In this document: positions 1 to 11,359 of the stretch, one piece after another | Layout of the letters: every line of letters starts with the position of its first letter | How positions within the stretch are numbered: the stretch's first letter is position 1 | Source of the DNA: Spirometra erinaceieuropaei | Taxonomy: Eukaryota > Platyhelminthes > Cestoda > Diphyllobothriidea > Diphyllobothriidae | Direction of reading: 5' to 3' | NCBI GenBank assembly: GCA_902702965.1 | Contig: CACRXP010000020.1 | Coordinates: forward strand, 782,273 to 846,272 | Length of the DNA stretch: 64,000 bases | Made by a program: the position numbers and the translations under genes | Notes under the pieces: generated by a model | Databases searched by the model: none | What the model was told of the DNA's origin: nothing | The model's input: only the letters and a program-made list of their open reading frames with translations

Positions 1-9
1 TGATGATGA

Positions 10-240
10 ATACCGGGTCACGCGTGGCACGCGTAGTCGGGCTGTTTGGTTTTGTCAGCCACTGTTCCCCACGCCTACCTCCGGTCATCTTGACATTGTC
101 TCGCCATCGGAGCAAAGTGGATAGGGAAGGGGAGGGTACGACTGATGCTGCGCAAGTATGCCCCACTGATTCACCCGCGAGTCGCCGGGGCTGCGCCCAC
201 CCCCCTAGGCACGCGGTCATCGTCGAGTCTCATTCTCTAC
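10..240 (+). repeat. Degenerate GC-rich interspersed repeat (family Y-like)
   Basis: No coding function is seen. The order of motifs (GTGGCACGCGTAG, GTCAGCCAC, TCCGGTCATCTTGACA, GATGCTGCGCAAGT, ACCCGCGAGTCGCC) matches a noncoding family that recurs at about 1400-1690, 10170-10440, 30330-30510, 39355-39560 and 40545-41010 on this strand, and inverted at 26600-26820 and 41665-42133. This copy is diverged and starts at or before the window edge. Confidence 0.5.
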
Positions 241-1390
241 CCTGAACTCTTACCCTGGATCTCTCCGACCCTCAGTAATGAAAACAATGGAAGCTTCTGG
301 AGCCAGCTCTAATTTGGCAGTAGCAAAAGTGTCGAGAACGAAACACGAAGGTCATTACGACACGCTTAAGGCTGGGGAGACATTTGAACGGCTCTGTCCA
401 CAGATGAGCGTAGTTTACTGCGGTTAAAGCCCTGCGTAAAGCGTGAACAAAGGTACAAAGTACGGGCGATGTTTTTTTCGAACAAGAACCCATCAACATA
501 CACATAGTGCACTCAAACAAGACTGCGCTACTAAGTGGAAGGTGTAGTTCGTCGGGGGTGAATTCAGTGTTTTTTCAAGTCAAGGTCGCAGGTGCTCCCT
601 TGCAGGGGCGAGCCTAAGACAGGAATTCGTGGAAGTATGCCGACTAGGTTACTGACAAAGCTTACACGGTGCGCAGTGTGTCATTTAATGTCGGTCAAAG
701 TGACAGCTGCTTGTAGCAGACGACCAAACTGTCATCGCCTCCTTCCCGAAAATACCGCACCTCGTCGTACTCGGTGAGCGGATTCTTTTACTTAAGGTCA
801 TAAATACAAGCGCTACCCAGACAAGCATTTTGTGGACAAATAAGCCCACTCCAAGGGCGAAATGTCAGCAAAAAGATATGCGTGACTAATGCCCACAATC
901 ATAACAGAACATTTCACTGAAGTTAACTTCCTTAAGGCGCACTCCGCAGCTTACATCGGTACAGTCAAGTCTGGACCAGAAGCCTGCGAAATTTCGAAGA
1001 TTACAGGAAGAAAGTGGGGCCGAAAGAAATAACCCTGGCATCTTAACCAACCAATAGGGACACCGGTATCGCACTGACATCCGGTAAATGACAGTCTATC
1101 AGTCAGTCTAGGCTTCTATGAGTCTATCAGTCTAGGCTTCCGAACTCATAAGGAACCTTTATTGGCCGAAGCCGTCATAATAATCCCGACAAAAAAGGCC
1201 GGTGACGCCCACCACTTCCCTCAACAATGGCAATTTCGTCTTTCGTACTTCACTGCATCCCGTATGCATGCCTACACCCATCTGCCTTTGCGTTTATCCA
1301 TTATTCACAGACCTGAGCTCTTTCATTGCTTGTCCTGTCAAACTCCTGCCGACGGATTTCTATGGGTGTCTCCCATACATCTTCCCATAT
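241..1390. other. No gene seen; short tandem duplication inside
   Basis: I find no protein family match, RNA gene or repeat copy in this stretch. The only structure is a duplicated segment at about 1091-1141, where AGTCTATCAGTC and TAGGCTTC occur twice in a row. Confidence 0.4.
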
Positions 1391-1394
1391 ATTC

Positions 1395-1690
1395 TTACCC
1401 GCTTGCTTTGTTGTTGGTCAAAATCCTGGTCAGGTGTTTGTTGTGGACCAGGGGGTGTGGTGGTGCGCCTAGGTGCGGGCCCAGCCGTCGCAGCCACCTG
1501 CGCCCTCTCCCGCCCCCGATCTTTTTGACAATGACTTGACAGCAGGACCAGGTGGGGGGAAACAAGAAGGTGCGGTTGATGCTATGCAAGTCACCGTACC
1601 TGTTCTTAACTCGCTGTAGAAAACGTGGCGGAAATCGTCGGCAACGACGGTCGAACCGTCGAGTTAACGTCAGGACAGGAATGGGATTTT
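1395..1690 (+). repeat. GC-rich interspersed repeat, family Y copy
   Basis: It shares with the copy at 40545-41010 the ordered blocks for a TTGTTGGT start, GGTGCGGGCCC-like core, AGCCACCTGCGCCCTC, the C-rich CCGGTCTT-like block, GATGCTATGCAAGT and a CGACGGTCGAAC end block. It is noncoding; open frames crossing it (for example 1162-1539) have no recognisable domain and look incidental. Confidence 0.55.
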
Positions 1691-2231
1691 CTCACTACTT
1701 TTATTTCTCATCAAACTAGGTGACCAGTAAAGTTGGGTGTGCGGATAGAAAGGCGTCCACCGAGTGGTTGTACACTGCTTACAGGCAGGTCGAAGAGGAA
1801 ATCATAATTAGAGATTGATGTAAAATACCCTGTGAAAACGAGCAAAGGCGGTACATAGTGCTGTGGTTGCGTATTCAAAACAGCTTTTTATCAAGAGTAT
1901 CTCTGTCCAGATGGCTATCTATAAAATGGCTGTTGGCGAAGACCAAGCATAGCTACGAAATTTTGCCCACAGGGGTAGCTCCAGGTACACTTGAAGTAAA
2001 TCTTGGTAAACATGACGGCTCGATTTCACCTCAGAATTACTACACAGGACAGAAGTTGTCGTGTCCGGATCCTCTGATCGACTGTCCTTTTTTAAGCCAG
2101 GAGAGACCTTTTGAACCACTGAACGTATAAGTGGCCATCATACGTCCACCGCGGATGCTTGTTTAAAGATCCGGCACGTGCCTTGAAGACGCTTTTTCTG
2201 CTGCACGATGCCACTGCGAGGGGTTCAGTTC

Positions 2232-2250
2232 CCCGCCATTCAATGGCGGG
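2232..2250. repeat. Short perfect palindrome CCCGCCATT-C-AATGGCGGG
   Basis: A 9-bp inverted repeat with a 1-nt centre, just after a GAGGGGTTCAGTTCC block. Related flanking blocks occur at about 4875-4925 and inverted at 49555-49595, so it probably belongs to a dispersed noncoding repeat rather than a terminator. Confidence 0.45.
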
Positions 2251-2619
2251 TCAACTTATGCGCAGTTGGCTTCGGTGCAGGCTTACAAAGTCTCGATCTG
2301 CTGAGACAGCTTAACGGTATACCCGCATCCGAAGTGTATTGTTTTGGCAAAAACCATCGGTCTCGGTGATCCAGTTTTTTTTTTCTGATGACCAAGGTAG
2401 ACATAAAAAAGAGGGTACCAGGCTGCCGTCAGAGGGAAGGCAACGTTGACAAACAAGAATTTGGGAGATTTTACCGACGAAGATGACGTGAGCTAGAATG
2501 ACCATTTCTAGCCTACTTATCGTCATCATGTTCAAACTCCCTTCTCGGCGGAACCCATTATTTGAACGGGGACGCAAGTGGTTATAAAAGCAAAGGCTGC
2601 AGCCATTGCTGTATGGCGG

Positions 2620-3604
2620 AACACCAACTTGTTGATGACAGGTTGTGTGCGTCGGTCGGGGAAAATCAGATCCGGCTATGGTCGATAGTGGTGTCCCCCA
2701 GGGCTCAGTACTGGGACCCATTTTGTTCCTTATCTACGTGGACGATGCCGCAAGAGATTTAGACTGTGAAGTAGCAATGTTTGTGGATGACATGAAGATA
2801 TGGATTGTAATTCGGGGTCCTGCCGATGAAGACAGACTGCAGATGAACCTGAATCGGTTGGAGGAGTGGTCAAACCGTTGGCTCCTGCGGTTCAACGTTG
2901 CCAAATGTAGCATACTTCGCCTAGGCAACACAGCCAGATCCGCCAGCACAAGAGGCTACTTTCTGGGCGGTGCAGCCCTACAAGAGATCGAAGCCCAAAA
3001 GGACCTCGGTGTGCTTACGACGAGTTCCCTAAAACCATCCGCCCACTGTTCGAGGGTGGCAAAAACCGCAATGTCCGTACTGTACGCCATCAAGCGTGCG
3101 TTGATGGACTTTGACGAAGAAGCTTTCTCTAAGACATTCGGAACATTCGTCCGGCCGCATTTAGAGTACGGCATACAAGCTTGGAGGCCGTGGGCTGTTG
3201 TGGATCAAAACTGCCTCGAAAGAGTCCAGAGGAGAGCCACGAAGATGGTTAGGGGTCAAAGCTCCTTTCCCTATGCGACCCGCCTAGTAAATCTGAACCT
3301 CTTTCCTTTGAGTTACAGGCAACTTCGCGGAGATCTCTTGCAAGCCTTCCGCATTGTAAAGGGGTTGGATTGCAGTCTGGCCTTCGAGGACTTTTTTGAA
3401 TTTGCTACCACGACCAACCTCCGAGGTCACCCGTTAAAACTGCGCACTCAGCAGGCACGGCTGGATGTGCGGAAGTTCTCCTTCTCGGTTCGGGTGGTCA
3501 AACCATGGAATGAGCTTCCCGCAGATGTTGTGATGTCACCATCTATACAAAGTTTTAAGAAGAATCTGGACATATTTATGTTCCGAAATGACCAAGAGCG
3601 ATGA
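2620..3604 (+). pseudogene. CR1-type LINE reverse transcriptase, 5'-truncated 3' half
   Basis: This is the C-terminal half of a non-LTR retrotransposon ORF2, which would copy the element's RNA at a nicked target. An open frame runs from 2645 to 3604. RT motif B (SGVPQGSVLGP) is near residue 18 and motif C reads FVDD (MFVDDMKIW) near residue 46, where CR1 elements usually have F/YADD. The thumb and C-terminal region follows (LEYGIQAWRP, LERVQRRATKMV, RKFSFSVRVVKPWNELP). The endonuclease and RT fingers are missing; 5' truncation is typical of LINE copies. The last 960 bases are uninterrupted by stops, so the copy may be fairly young. Related fragments lie on the minus strand at 41398-42409 and 46135-46482. 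Confidence 0.85.
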
Positions 3605-3784
3605 GAAGTCGAGCTCACCCCCTGTAACTCCTTCTCATTTTGTCCCACCATTATGGGCGTGTTCGAACTATTTCAGCCCAGAACATCTATCTGTACACCA
3701 CAAATTTTTTTACGTTGCAAATAGGGTACTCAAAGGCTTACGCCTATTTCCCTCAATAAACTGAACTGAACTGAACTGAACTGA
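3605..3784 (+). repeat. CR1 LINE 3' UTR ending in (CTGAA)n
   Basis: After the ORF stop, a short 3' UTR contains AATAAA at about 3755 and ends in four CTGAA units plus CTGA (3761-3784). Short tandem repeats instead of poly(A) are the usual 3' end of CR1-clade LINEs, so 3784 is probably the element's 3' boundary. Confidence 0.75.
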
Positions 3785-5030
3785 CCAAAAAGTTGGACCA
3801 CTACGCGCCCTACAAAACACCGTCCCCAGATGTGCGCTATCCTCAATGTCCCAGTTCCATGCGCACTTACCAATAAAAGGTCGAGAGCATTCATCATCAA
3901 GGGTTATGAACCTTTAAGTGGCGAAATGTGCGAACGATGAAGTAATAGAAAGGCTCACTTTCTGACCTAACGAAATTTAGATTGCATAGGAGTTCAAATT
4001 GCAAAAAATGTAGCTGCATCAAAAGAAACATTTTCACTGTCTGGACAATGAAATTGTGGTCGCTTACGTTGACGGGTCATTTCTTCCAAAGGAGGCTGAG
4101 GTTGTGGCAAAACAAAAAGTAGGATCGAAAATTAAAGTCTGATGGCAGAGGAGGCGATAAGCTCGTCACTTGTCCGTCGCGCGAAATCGAAGACTGCCCG
4201 TTAGCGCGCATGAACATGACTCAGAGACTGGGGAAGCTCGCACTAGTCTGAAAGCCGAGGTCACCATTGGCTAACTGTTCCGATAGCCTATTGGTTCAAA
4301 TAGTGACGTCCAATAGGACAGCCAGCCAGATTATGCCCTTCTCGTCCACTTGGGCTGCTGACTAGTGGGGTTGGGCTGGGCGCCAATGGTCATCCTCTTG
4401 GTTTACAGTGACCCCTAATTTTTTGGACTTTACCCCCAAAACGTCCCAAGCGGCAGATACCTTGGCAATTTTTTTTTTATCCCCATCGTGTACATGTTGA
4501 TTCGGTCTCCGTCGTCTGAAAATTCGAAATGATCTTCATATCCTAACCCATATCCGTGGTTTTTCGTGGCGCATGTGTGTTTTACAAATAAACCAAGGCT
4601 GCCAGTTCTCAAAAATAAGTATTATTACCTTCGCGAGAATCGTAAACTTACTTATGTGCCGCTAGCCCGGACCTAAAATCTTGATTTACCTGATAAACCG
4701 CTTTAATTCTCTTAATTAATGAAAATTATCAAATAGCTCTATCACTGTAATCGAATTCACGCGCAAGTCACCGTCCCTGCTCCCTCCCTGCTGTGCGGCT
4801 AACGGCGAAATTTTCGAAAATGACGGTAAAACGGTAATAAACTAAAAGCCCAGTCACGTAATTTGCCGATATTCCGCCGCCGCACGACACCGCTGTGAGG
4901 GGTTCGGCTCATCGGTGCGGTCCAATCGTTCCCCATGTGCTTTCTGGCGGATTCTCCCATTTCAAAGCCGCAAATTTTTAATCTCGGAAGCTAATGCGTT
5001 AGCTTGGAGTTAATCATTCCACACTAGGCT
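3785..5030. other. No gene seen; CCAAT/CRE-like inverted repeat at 4261-4325
   Basis: No coding match. Around 4261-4325 there is ATTGGCTAAC, then CCTATTGG, a TGACGTCC (CRE-like) core and CCAATAGG, forming an inverted CCAAT pair. A degenerate family-Y end block (CACGCGCAAGTCACCGTCCCTGCT) lies at about 4757-4790. Confidence 0.35.
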
Positions 5031-5150
5031 TTATAAGCTCAGTCCAAAAGTTGATGTGAATACTTGGGCGGAAATCCGTCAACTTCAGCAGAGATAATCG
5101 CGTAACTTTCATAAACCGCTAGCAGGTAGCTAGTAGTATGCATACGCTGC
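5025..5150 (+). repeat. Interspersed repeat, uninterrupted copy
   Basis: The stretch with TATAAGCTCAGTCCAAAAGTTGATG, TTGGGCGGAAATCC and CGCTAGCAGGTAGCTAGTAGTATGCATACG is repeated at about 5530-5616 and continues at 6391-6430. The second copy is split by a foldback element. This first copy therefore shows roughly what the site looked like before that insertion. Confidence 0.55.
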
Positions 5151-5618
5151 ATGATCTGTCGTACTGACATATTCATACTTTTTACTGCCTGGGGAAATGG
5201 CCTCATCTTCGCTGCGAAAACGACAATCTGCAGGCCATAACACCCACATCTATCCGGCACTTGCATAATTTAAGCACACAGCAACACATATCACACATAG
5301 CCACACAGCAAACTCGCTAACCTGTGGATTCAGAATGGAAATGAACAATGGATAGTTATGCGGGGAGGTACGCGTAAAACGATTATATTCCTGTTAAAAC
5401 TATCCAGTCGGGTCTGTGAGAAAGTTCAAACCTGAACCTTCCATGAGCCGAAGTTTTGAAGGTGTAAAAAGTTGCTTTTTAATTTCCTCAAAAATTAATT
5501 GCAAATGTGGAGTAGATCAGTATATACTACGGTCTATAAGCGCAGACCGAAATTTGATGCATGAATATCTGGGCGAAGTCTATCAGCCACAGCGGGTAAC
5601 CTCGCAATATTCATTTCG

Positions 5619-6389
5619 GTAGGTATGCTAACTCATGAAATGTTAACCGAAATCCTGAAATGCGCTTTGGTTTCGAAAAGATTACTTAAGGAGGGTTGTC
5701 AAATTAATCGTCATGCATCATAATTCTATAGTAATTCAGTTACCACAGTATGCCGGCTTTCGAACGAACTTCTGTCCGGCTGCATGCAAAAACCACACTC
5801 TGTGAAAAGTGACTACTTATGTAGCATGCATTTTTCTCATTAATTTTCTATGCCCTTAAAAGTTCGACCAGATTTCATGGAAATCATGAATAAGAATATT
5901 CATTATTATGCTCATTCGGTAGAAAATTACGTCTTCTTTCAATTTTATACTCGAAGAAACGGTATAATTCAGTTTTTAAAAAGTTTCAAATTATGTGATT
6001 TTTCAATGTCATGAAATGCCCGCTCATAAAAGATCTTGTCTCTGTATTTACTAATGTGGCTTGTAAAGTTTATAATATGGCTTAAATCCATCTTTCAATC
6101 TTATGAACCCTATATGGTCTCCTCTTAATGTCGTAGAGGAACTTATGGTTTTCCCTACGCGGAACATATACGGCTTGCAGTTGTAAAACCCTGAATTCAA
6201 GTGTAACGGTAGGTCGGGTTCAGAATTATTCGCGAATTGAAAAAAATTTTAAAAATGGAATAATACCCTCCTTTTGTGTTTAAAATTGAAAGAGGGTGTA
6301 ATTTTCTACCGAACGAGTAGAAGTAATCTTTTCGGAACGAAAACGAATTTCCGCATTTCGGTTGACAGTTCCTGAGTTAGCACACCTAC
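5619..6389. mobile_element. Foldback MITE with Tc1/mariner-like ends, copy 1 (subfamily A)
   Basis: The left end (GTAGGTATGCTAACTCATGAAATG) and right end (CTGAGTTAGCACACCTAC) are inverted copies of each other. The arms pair over long stretches, but the right arm lacks about 240 bp compared with copies at 11360, 28184 and 44341. There is no transposase, so it must be mobilised in trans, if at all. It sits inside a second copy of the repeat seen at 5025-5150, with a TA at the right junction. Confidence 0.75.
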
Positions 6390-6390
6390 T

Positions 6391-6480
6391 ACAACTGCTG
6401 ACAGGCAGCTAGTAGTATATTCGATGGCAAGAGGATACCATATTAGCAGCACAGGTACAAGCTAAAAGCCCATATACCCT
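6391..6480 (+). repeat. Continuation of the interspersed repeat after the foldback insertion
   Basis: ACTGCTGACAGGCAGCTAGTAGTATATTCG matches ACCGCTAGCAGGTAGCTAGTAGTATGCATACG at about 5117-5148, so this is the right half of the repeat whose left half is at 5530-5616. Confidence 0.5.
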
Positions 6481-6545
6481 GCGGCGGCCTTTCTGCCCGG
6501 TCCCAAAGTTGCATACATGACGTTGTCCACTTGGCGCATCGTTGA

Positions 6546-6560
6546 CCCCCCCCCCCCCCC
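6546..6560. repeat. Poly(C) run
   Basis: An uninterrupted run of about 15 C. Its length is likely to vary and to be unreliable in the assembly. The flanking 6480-6920 holds nothing else I recognise. Confidence 0.7.
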
Positions 6561-6920
6561 AACATTTTCGTTCAAGGGCCCCGGTGGGAGGGAGGCAGTG
6601 TTTGTCTTGGCGGTGACTGCTCTCCCACCACTGGCTCTGAAGGTTCATTGGCTAGCGATTGGGGACGGAGGGATGGGCCTTGTCTGCTGTCAGTCTCGGG
6701 CCGGGCAATCACATCCGCTCTAGAGCGCATTTCAGCTGTGCTTTCAAAGCTAGGAATAACTAACCATTTTGCGTTAACAAGGTCAGTAGACGCTAACTGA
6801 CAAGCTGCTCATTACCATGTTTTGGCAATTAACTAAATACCATTCTTCACTTTGTTGTGTAGTGCGCCGTTCCTGGTTTTTTCATATCTGCTTTAGATGT
6901 TTAGACATAGTGTGTTTGGT

Positions 6921-6990
6921 GGGGGACGGGGTTTTTATTTGAGAGCATGTCCCATATCATGTTTGTCGTCAGCGGCAAGTACACGATCCA
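6921..6990 (+). repeat. Short dispersed repeat, copy 1
   Basis: GGGGGACGGGGTTTTTATTTG followed by GAGCATGTCCCATATCATGT and GTCAGCGGCAAGTACACGATCCA is almost identical to 8569-8639. No function is visible. Confidence 0.65.
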
Positions 6991-7149
6991 TTCCCGTACT
7001 AACGCTGGTCTTGCGCCATAGTCCAGTTGGTACAGATATCAGTTGCTGAAGAGAGTTTTCTTGCCCACCAGAGCGCCTAGGTTCGGACCCCACGCTGTCG
7101 ATTTTCCCTCGACAATGCCTAACAAGCAGTTTCAAATATAAATTATATT

Positions 7150-7530
7150 GACGGGCTAAGTAGTCTTCTGGTGGGTTCTAGATTGAGTACATGGGAAATC
7201 CTGCTTGGGCAGTCAGTTCACTGTAGTAGATTTGGTGTACTCCCTAAGTTGTAGTAGGCTGGACTGAGCCTGGTAGTCACCTAAGGATGCTAGACTGGTT
7301 ACTTAGAAAATCCAGCTTAGCAATTAGCTTACTGTATCAGGTTCGGTGAATTTTATAGGTTGCAGTAGGCTGAACGGGCAACTTGGCCCAAATGCGAGTA
7401 AACTGACGGCTCCTGGTTGGGCATCGTAGTTCAGGTGGCTAGGGCGTTGCCTGTACTCAAGCCTTTCCCGTGTTGTCGTGGGTCCTAAACCCACTGAGGT
7501 CGCCGAGTTCTTCGCCATTTAGGTCAAAAT
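7150..7530 (+). repeat. tRNA-derived SINE, degenerate copy
   Basis: It has the family's leader (GAAATCCTGCTTGGGCAGTCAGTT, GTTGCAGTAGGCTG, AACTTGGCCCAAATGCGAGTAAACT), partly duplicated in tandem. A diverged tRNA-like segment follows at about 7419-7505 (GCATCGTAGTTCAGGTGGCTAGGGCG ... GTGGGTCCTAAACCCAC). The box B consensus is damaged (GGTCCTAAACCC for GGTTCGAATCCC), so it is probably not transcribed. Confidence 0.6.
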
Positions 7531-7547
7531 GAAATATTTCTATGTCC

Positions 7548-7620
7548 TAACCCTGTCTCTAACCCCAACACAAACCGGATCTTAACCCTAACCCCAACCC
7601 TCACATTAACCCTAATCGCC
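7548..7620 (+). repeat. Degenerate CCCTAA-type (telomere-like) interstitial repeat
   Basis: Several CTAACCC and TTAACCCTAA units occur with irregular spacing. Flatworm telomeres are TTAGGG, so this may be an old interstitial telomeric patch or a similar simple repeat. Related patches are at 17340-17400, 32210-32460, 42465-42545 and 63895-63980. Confidence 0.5.
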
Positions 7621-8568
7621 CTGAAAATCAGCCAAAGGACACCTGAATACAGGAGCGGGGGTTTTTCCCGACTTGTCGCCTTTTAGAAAAGTTCACTTTG
7701 GGGAGGTATTATGAAATTCAAGGGTAGGGTCTGGGTGAAGGCCCCTAAACATCCGTTGCATACAAAGACTACCAACTATACTTATCGGAGTGGGTTTTGG
7801 TCTGACACGATTATTTCGGCTTGGTGTTGCATCGTACAAGGTTAGGTCCTCTGTTGTAGACGGTCCGGTGCATTATCTACAATGATATCAGCTCAGAGAG
7901 CTGAGAAGCGATCGTTATAGACACTTGATGTTTATTTTTTTAATTATCCTGCCTAATTTCATTTGCCATATGTCAATGTATTGAAAGTTTACCGCCCGAA
8001 AGACCAACTATCCACACTCAGTCTTGCCATTCCTCTACGCATACATGGGTCCCACCCGTAAAACTCCTATTACTACCTTTTTCCGTAAGGCAGGAACCTT
8101 TGGCTGGTCGTGTGTGTTTGGGGTCTGTAGTGGCAAGCCACCATGACTGGTCTGGCGTCATTGTTCAAGACCTCGCAGTCTCAAGGTCATTCACCCCTTG
8201 CAGCGAGCCGTCCCAGACCAGCTGACCTGAAGTCACAGCTCGGGCATACCTGCGTCTGCGCAGTCGCAGCTGCCCATGCAGCCACTTGAACGCGCCATCC
8301 CCTGCGACCACCAGCCTACAAAAGCGGCTGCCACCACTATCTCAGGGACTCTCAGGCCTAACTGGACGCAGTCAACACCAGCCCTGGCTTCGCCAGTGGC
8401 CACTGCCGCTTGAGAGGACAACTCCGGGTTCTGTCCACAATAAATCCTCAGACAGGTTCCTTCTGGCCTCCCCTTCCCATCTGGCATTAGCCCTGATTAT
8501 GGTGGCGCTCAGACTGCACACACCCGCACCGCCTTGTCATTACAGGTCCTTCACCCGATCGTTGCCAT

Positions 8569-8639
8569 GGGGGACGAGGTTTTTATCTGGGAGCATGTCC
8601 CATATCATGTCTCTCGTCAGCGGCAAGTACACGATCCAC
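8569..8639 (+). repeat. Short dispersed repeat, copy 2
   Basis: Near-identical to 6921-6990 (GGGGACGAGGTTTTTATCTGG, GAGCATGTCCCATATCATGT, GTCAGCGGCAAGTACACGATCCA). The 7630-8560 interval before it contains no gene I can support. Confidence 0.65.
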
Positions 8640-9102
8640 AGTGGCCTCATATACCCTTTGGATTGTCCTGAAAGTAGGCTCCAGCGCAACTACCCTGGAG
8701 CCATTTAGATTCATGGAATGCGTTAATCGGGCTATGCTGCTGAGTTTGCATTGTACCCCTAGCAGAGGGCCATGCAACAGACGCGCCGGATCAAGACTGG
8801 GTCTAGATCGGAATTTGGAAAGCGTTATCGGGAATGCACAGCCATAACAAATGCCTACATTGAGGGTGCGGTAAGAGGCCCAGTTGCAGGTTCACGCCGC
8901 GCCAAGTGAGATCTCTGACGTCCCTCCCCCCCCACTACTTGTGTTGTGGTATGAAATCCTGGTTGGTGTACGCTGTCGACCAGGATGGAGTGTTGTGGCA
9001 CAATCGGAGAAGCCTAAGCCAAGAGTAGGACCCTGGCTACCGTGACCTTCAGGACCGGTCCCGCATAGAAAGAGGGAAGGGAGGCTATTTGGAAGGATAA
9101 TG

Positions 9103-10078
9103 CACTGTGATTGACCGATCTCATGAAATGCTGGCTGAAATTCTGAAATGCGTTTTCGATTAGGAAGGATTACGTAGGCGCGGTTGTAATGTTGACTATC
9201 TTGCAACATAATCCTATAGTATTTCGGACTCGGCAGGATGTCAGCTTCTGAATGCACGGCTTTTCAATCTCCTGTAGAAATCGTACTCGGTAAAAATGAC
9301 TACTTATGTAGCGTACATTTTTCACATTTATTTTCGAGGGTCTTGCAAATTCAAATATATCATATAAAAACCATAAACAAAATATGCTTTCTTTCAGTCG
9401 TTTGATAGAGAATCACGTCATCTTTATATTTTATACTCGAATAAGGAGTATAATTAGGTTTTAAAAAAGGTTTCCTATTGCAGAATAATCTGGAGCCTGA
9501 TCATTCGTTGCATCAGCGCTTAGTGATTTCAGTATGCAAGGTGCATGCGTTCAGTGTAAGGAGAATTACATATTCTTCTATGCCTTTAAAAAGAGTCCAT
9601 AAAATTTTGCAATGGATGCGGACTATGTTGTACACTTCGTAAGGAGCTGTGGTAAACGGACAGGTACGATGCTATGTGAATGGGCATTGCGCGGTCTTAA
9701 ACATCCCATAATTAGAAACTTTTCTAAAACCCAATTATTCTCCTTCTTCGATTATAAAAAAGAGGACGTAATTCTCTGTCAAACGACTGAAAGATAACAT
9801 TTTTGTTTATGGTTTCTAAAAAGACATTTGAATTTGCAAGACCATCGAAAATCAATGGGAAAATGCATGCTACATAAGTAGTCATTTTTTAGAAAATAGG
9901 GTTTTTACGTGAGATGACAAAGAAGTGCATTCAAAAGCTGACATCCTGCCGAATCCAAAATATTAGAGGATTATGCCGCAAGATAATCAGTATTACAAAT
10001 CTACCGAAGTAGTCCTTCCTAATCGAAAACGCATTTCAGAATTTCAGCCAACATTCTATGGGCTTGGTCATTCCCTGT
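9103..10078. mobile_element. Foldback MITE, copy 2 (subfamily B)
   Basis: The ends are CACTGTGATTGACCGATCTCATGAAATG on the left and, inverted, CAGGGAATGACC on the right. The arms contain the family blocks for AAATGACTACTTATGTAGC and ATTTTATACTCGAATAAGG in opposite orientation. The short frame at 9612-9797 lies in the central loop and matches nothing. The right end abuts TA. Exact left boundary is uncertain by a few bases. Confidence 0.65.
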
Positions 10079-10169
10079 ATTCTGTGCAGAATAACTGGAG
10101 AAGGAAGCAGGGAGAGTCAGCAGCCGGACGAGGGCACGTCCGGCGCTGGGAGAGCGGTGTCCTGAGCAT

Positions 10170-10440
10170 CCACCGGGGTGTGCGTCAAGGCGTCTTAAGT
10201 CAGGGTATGTCTGACTCGGCCTTGAATCTGGTCCGGTCGTGCCAGCCACCTGTAGCCTCTCCAGCCTCCGGTCTTCTTGATTTGGTCATGACACCGGATT
10301 CAGATGGGGGAGGGGGAAGTGCGGTAGATGCTCTGCAAGTCTACTATCTGTTTGAACGAACTCACGCGCAATTCACCGTCTTTGCTCTCAGACTTCTGTG
10401 GAGCGCATGGTCGACGTCGTCTTCAACGACGGTTGCGTGA
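10170..10440 (+). repeat. GC-rich interspersed repeat, family Y-like copy
   Basis: Ordered blocks GCCTTGAATCTGGTCCGGTCGTG, CAGCCACCTGTAGCC, CCGGTCTTCTTGATTTGG, GACACCGGATTCAG, AGTGCGGTAGATGCTCTGCAAGTCTACTATC and a CAACGACGGTTGCG-like end match the copy at 40730-41010. The open frame 9973-10440 runs from the foldback element into this repeat and is not a real gene. Confidence 0.55.
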
Positions 10441-11357
10441 GTCCTTAACTATTGCCGTGTAAGTGTGTGGGAGCGCTCACAACAGATCCCAATCTCCTCA
10501 CCAGTCTACCAACAGGCTCAAGTAGGTTACCGGTGCTCTGAACAAGGAAGGAAGATAAGGGGTAATATTGAGTCGCAATTCTTCATGGAAAATCTGTGCG
10601 TCCCCCATGATACTTATTCTAACAAGGCTTGCTAAAAGTCGCGATTTGGAAGACTTTCGGTTGAATATGAAGTAGACTGCAACGACTCCTTCTCAATATG
10701 TCTTTTATGACTCCTTTCACATATACGAGGTGTGAGTTCATTGATGGTGGTGTGTTTAATTTAGCACCACAAAGCAATCACGGCCTGCAGACGGTCATTA
10801 CTTGGAAGGTTATCAACTGACAGACTAGCTTGTTCCTTCTTCGGATTCACGACCTGACCGAGGTGACACCATATTAACGTGGTCCTTATGGTAATCTAAT
10901 TAATACTTAACCCAAAACCCCTCAGTGAAACCTGGCAGGTGCGCAGCTGGTGAACCAGGCCATGTGAGGCACGCGTAAATGGACTGTGTGATTTTGTCAA
11001 CCAAATGAATTCACTTTTATGCCGGAGATCCTTGACTTTGTCATTCTATTAGGGCACGTCGAACGTGAGAGGAATGAAGTGAAGTAGGTGCCGTACAGGT
11101 TAACGCTGCGCTCTCGGACAACAACGGTGGATCTTGTCACCTCTGAACGATGGAACCACCATGCTCTTTGGTGCTAGTATAGGGGGCCAAGATCAGGGGG
11201 TTAGTGGCTGCAATACTAAAGGATCAACCATTACTTTGGTCAAAAAACCGAAGCTGTAGGTGCTTAAAGATTCAGTCAGCCGTGGACGTCAGCGAGACTC
11301 GCACGTGTGTCAAGGTCATGGAGAAGGACAGCCACATTTTGTTCGAAAATGGGGAAG
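10441..11357. other. No gene seen
   Basis: No protein family, RNA gene or clear repeat copy apart from a weak family-Y-like stretch at about 10930-11120 (GGCACGCGTAAATGG, TTTTGTCAACCA, TTGACTTTGTCATTCT). Confidence 0.4.
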
Positions 11358-11359
11358 TA

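Noticed and set aside
2311..2721. 136-codon minus-strand open frame
   Set aside because: Its coding part is antisense to the CR1 RT motif B region and has no domain of its own.
9973..10440. 155-codon open frame
   Set aside because: It begins in the arm of a foldback element and ends in repeat Y, so it is a chance fusion of two noncoding repeats.
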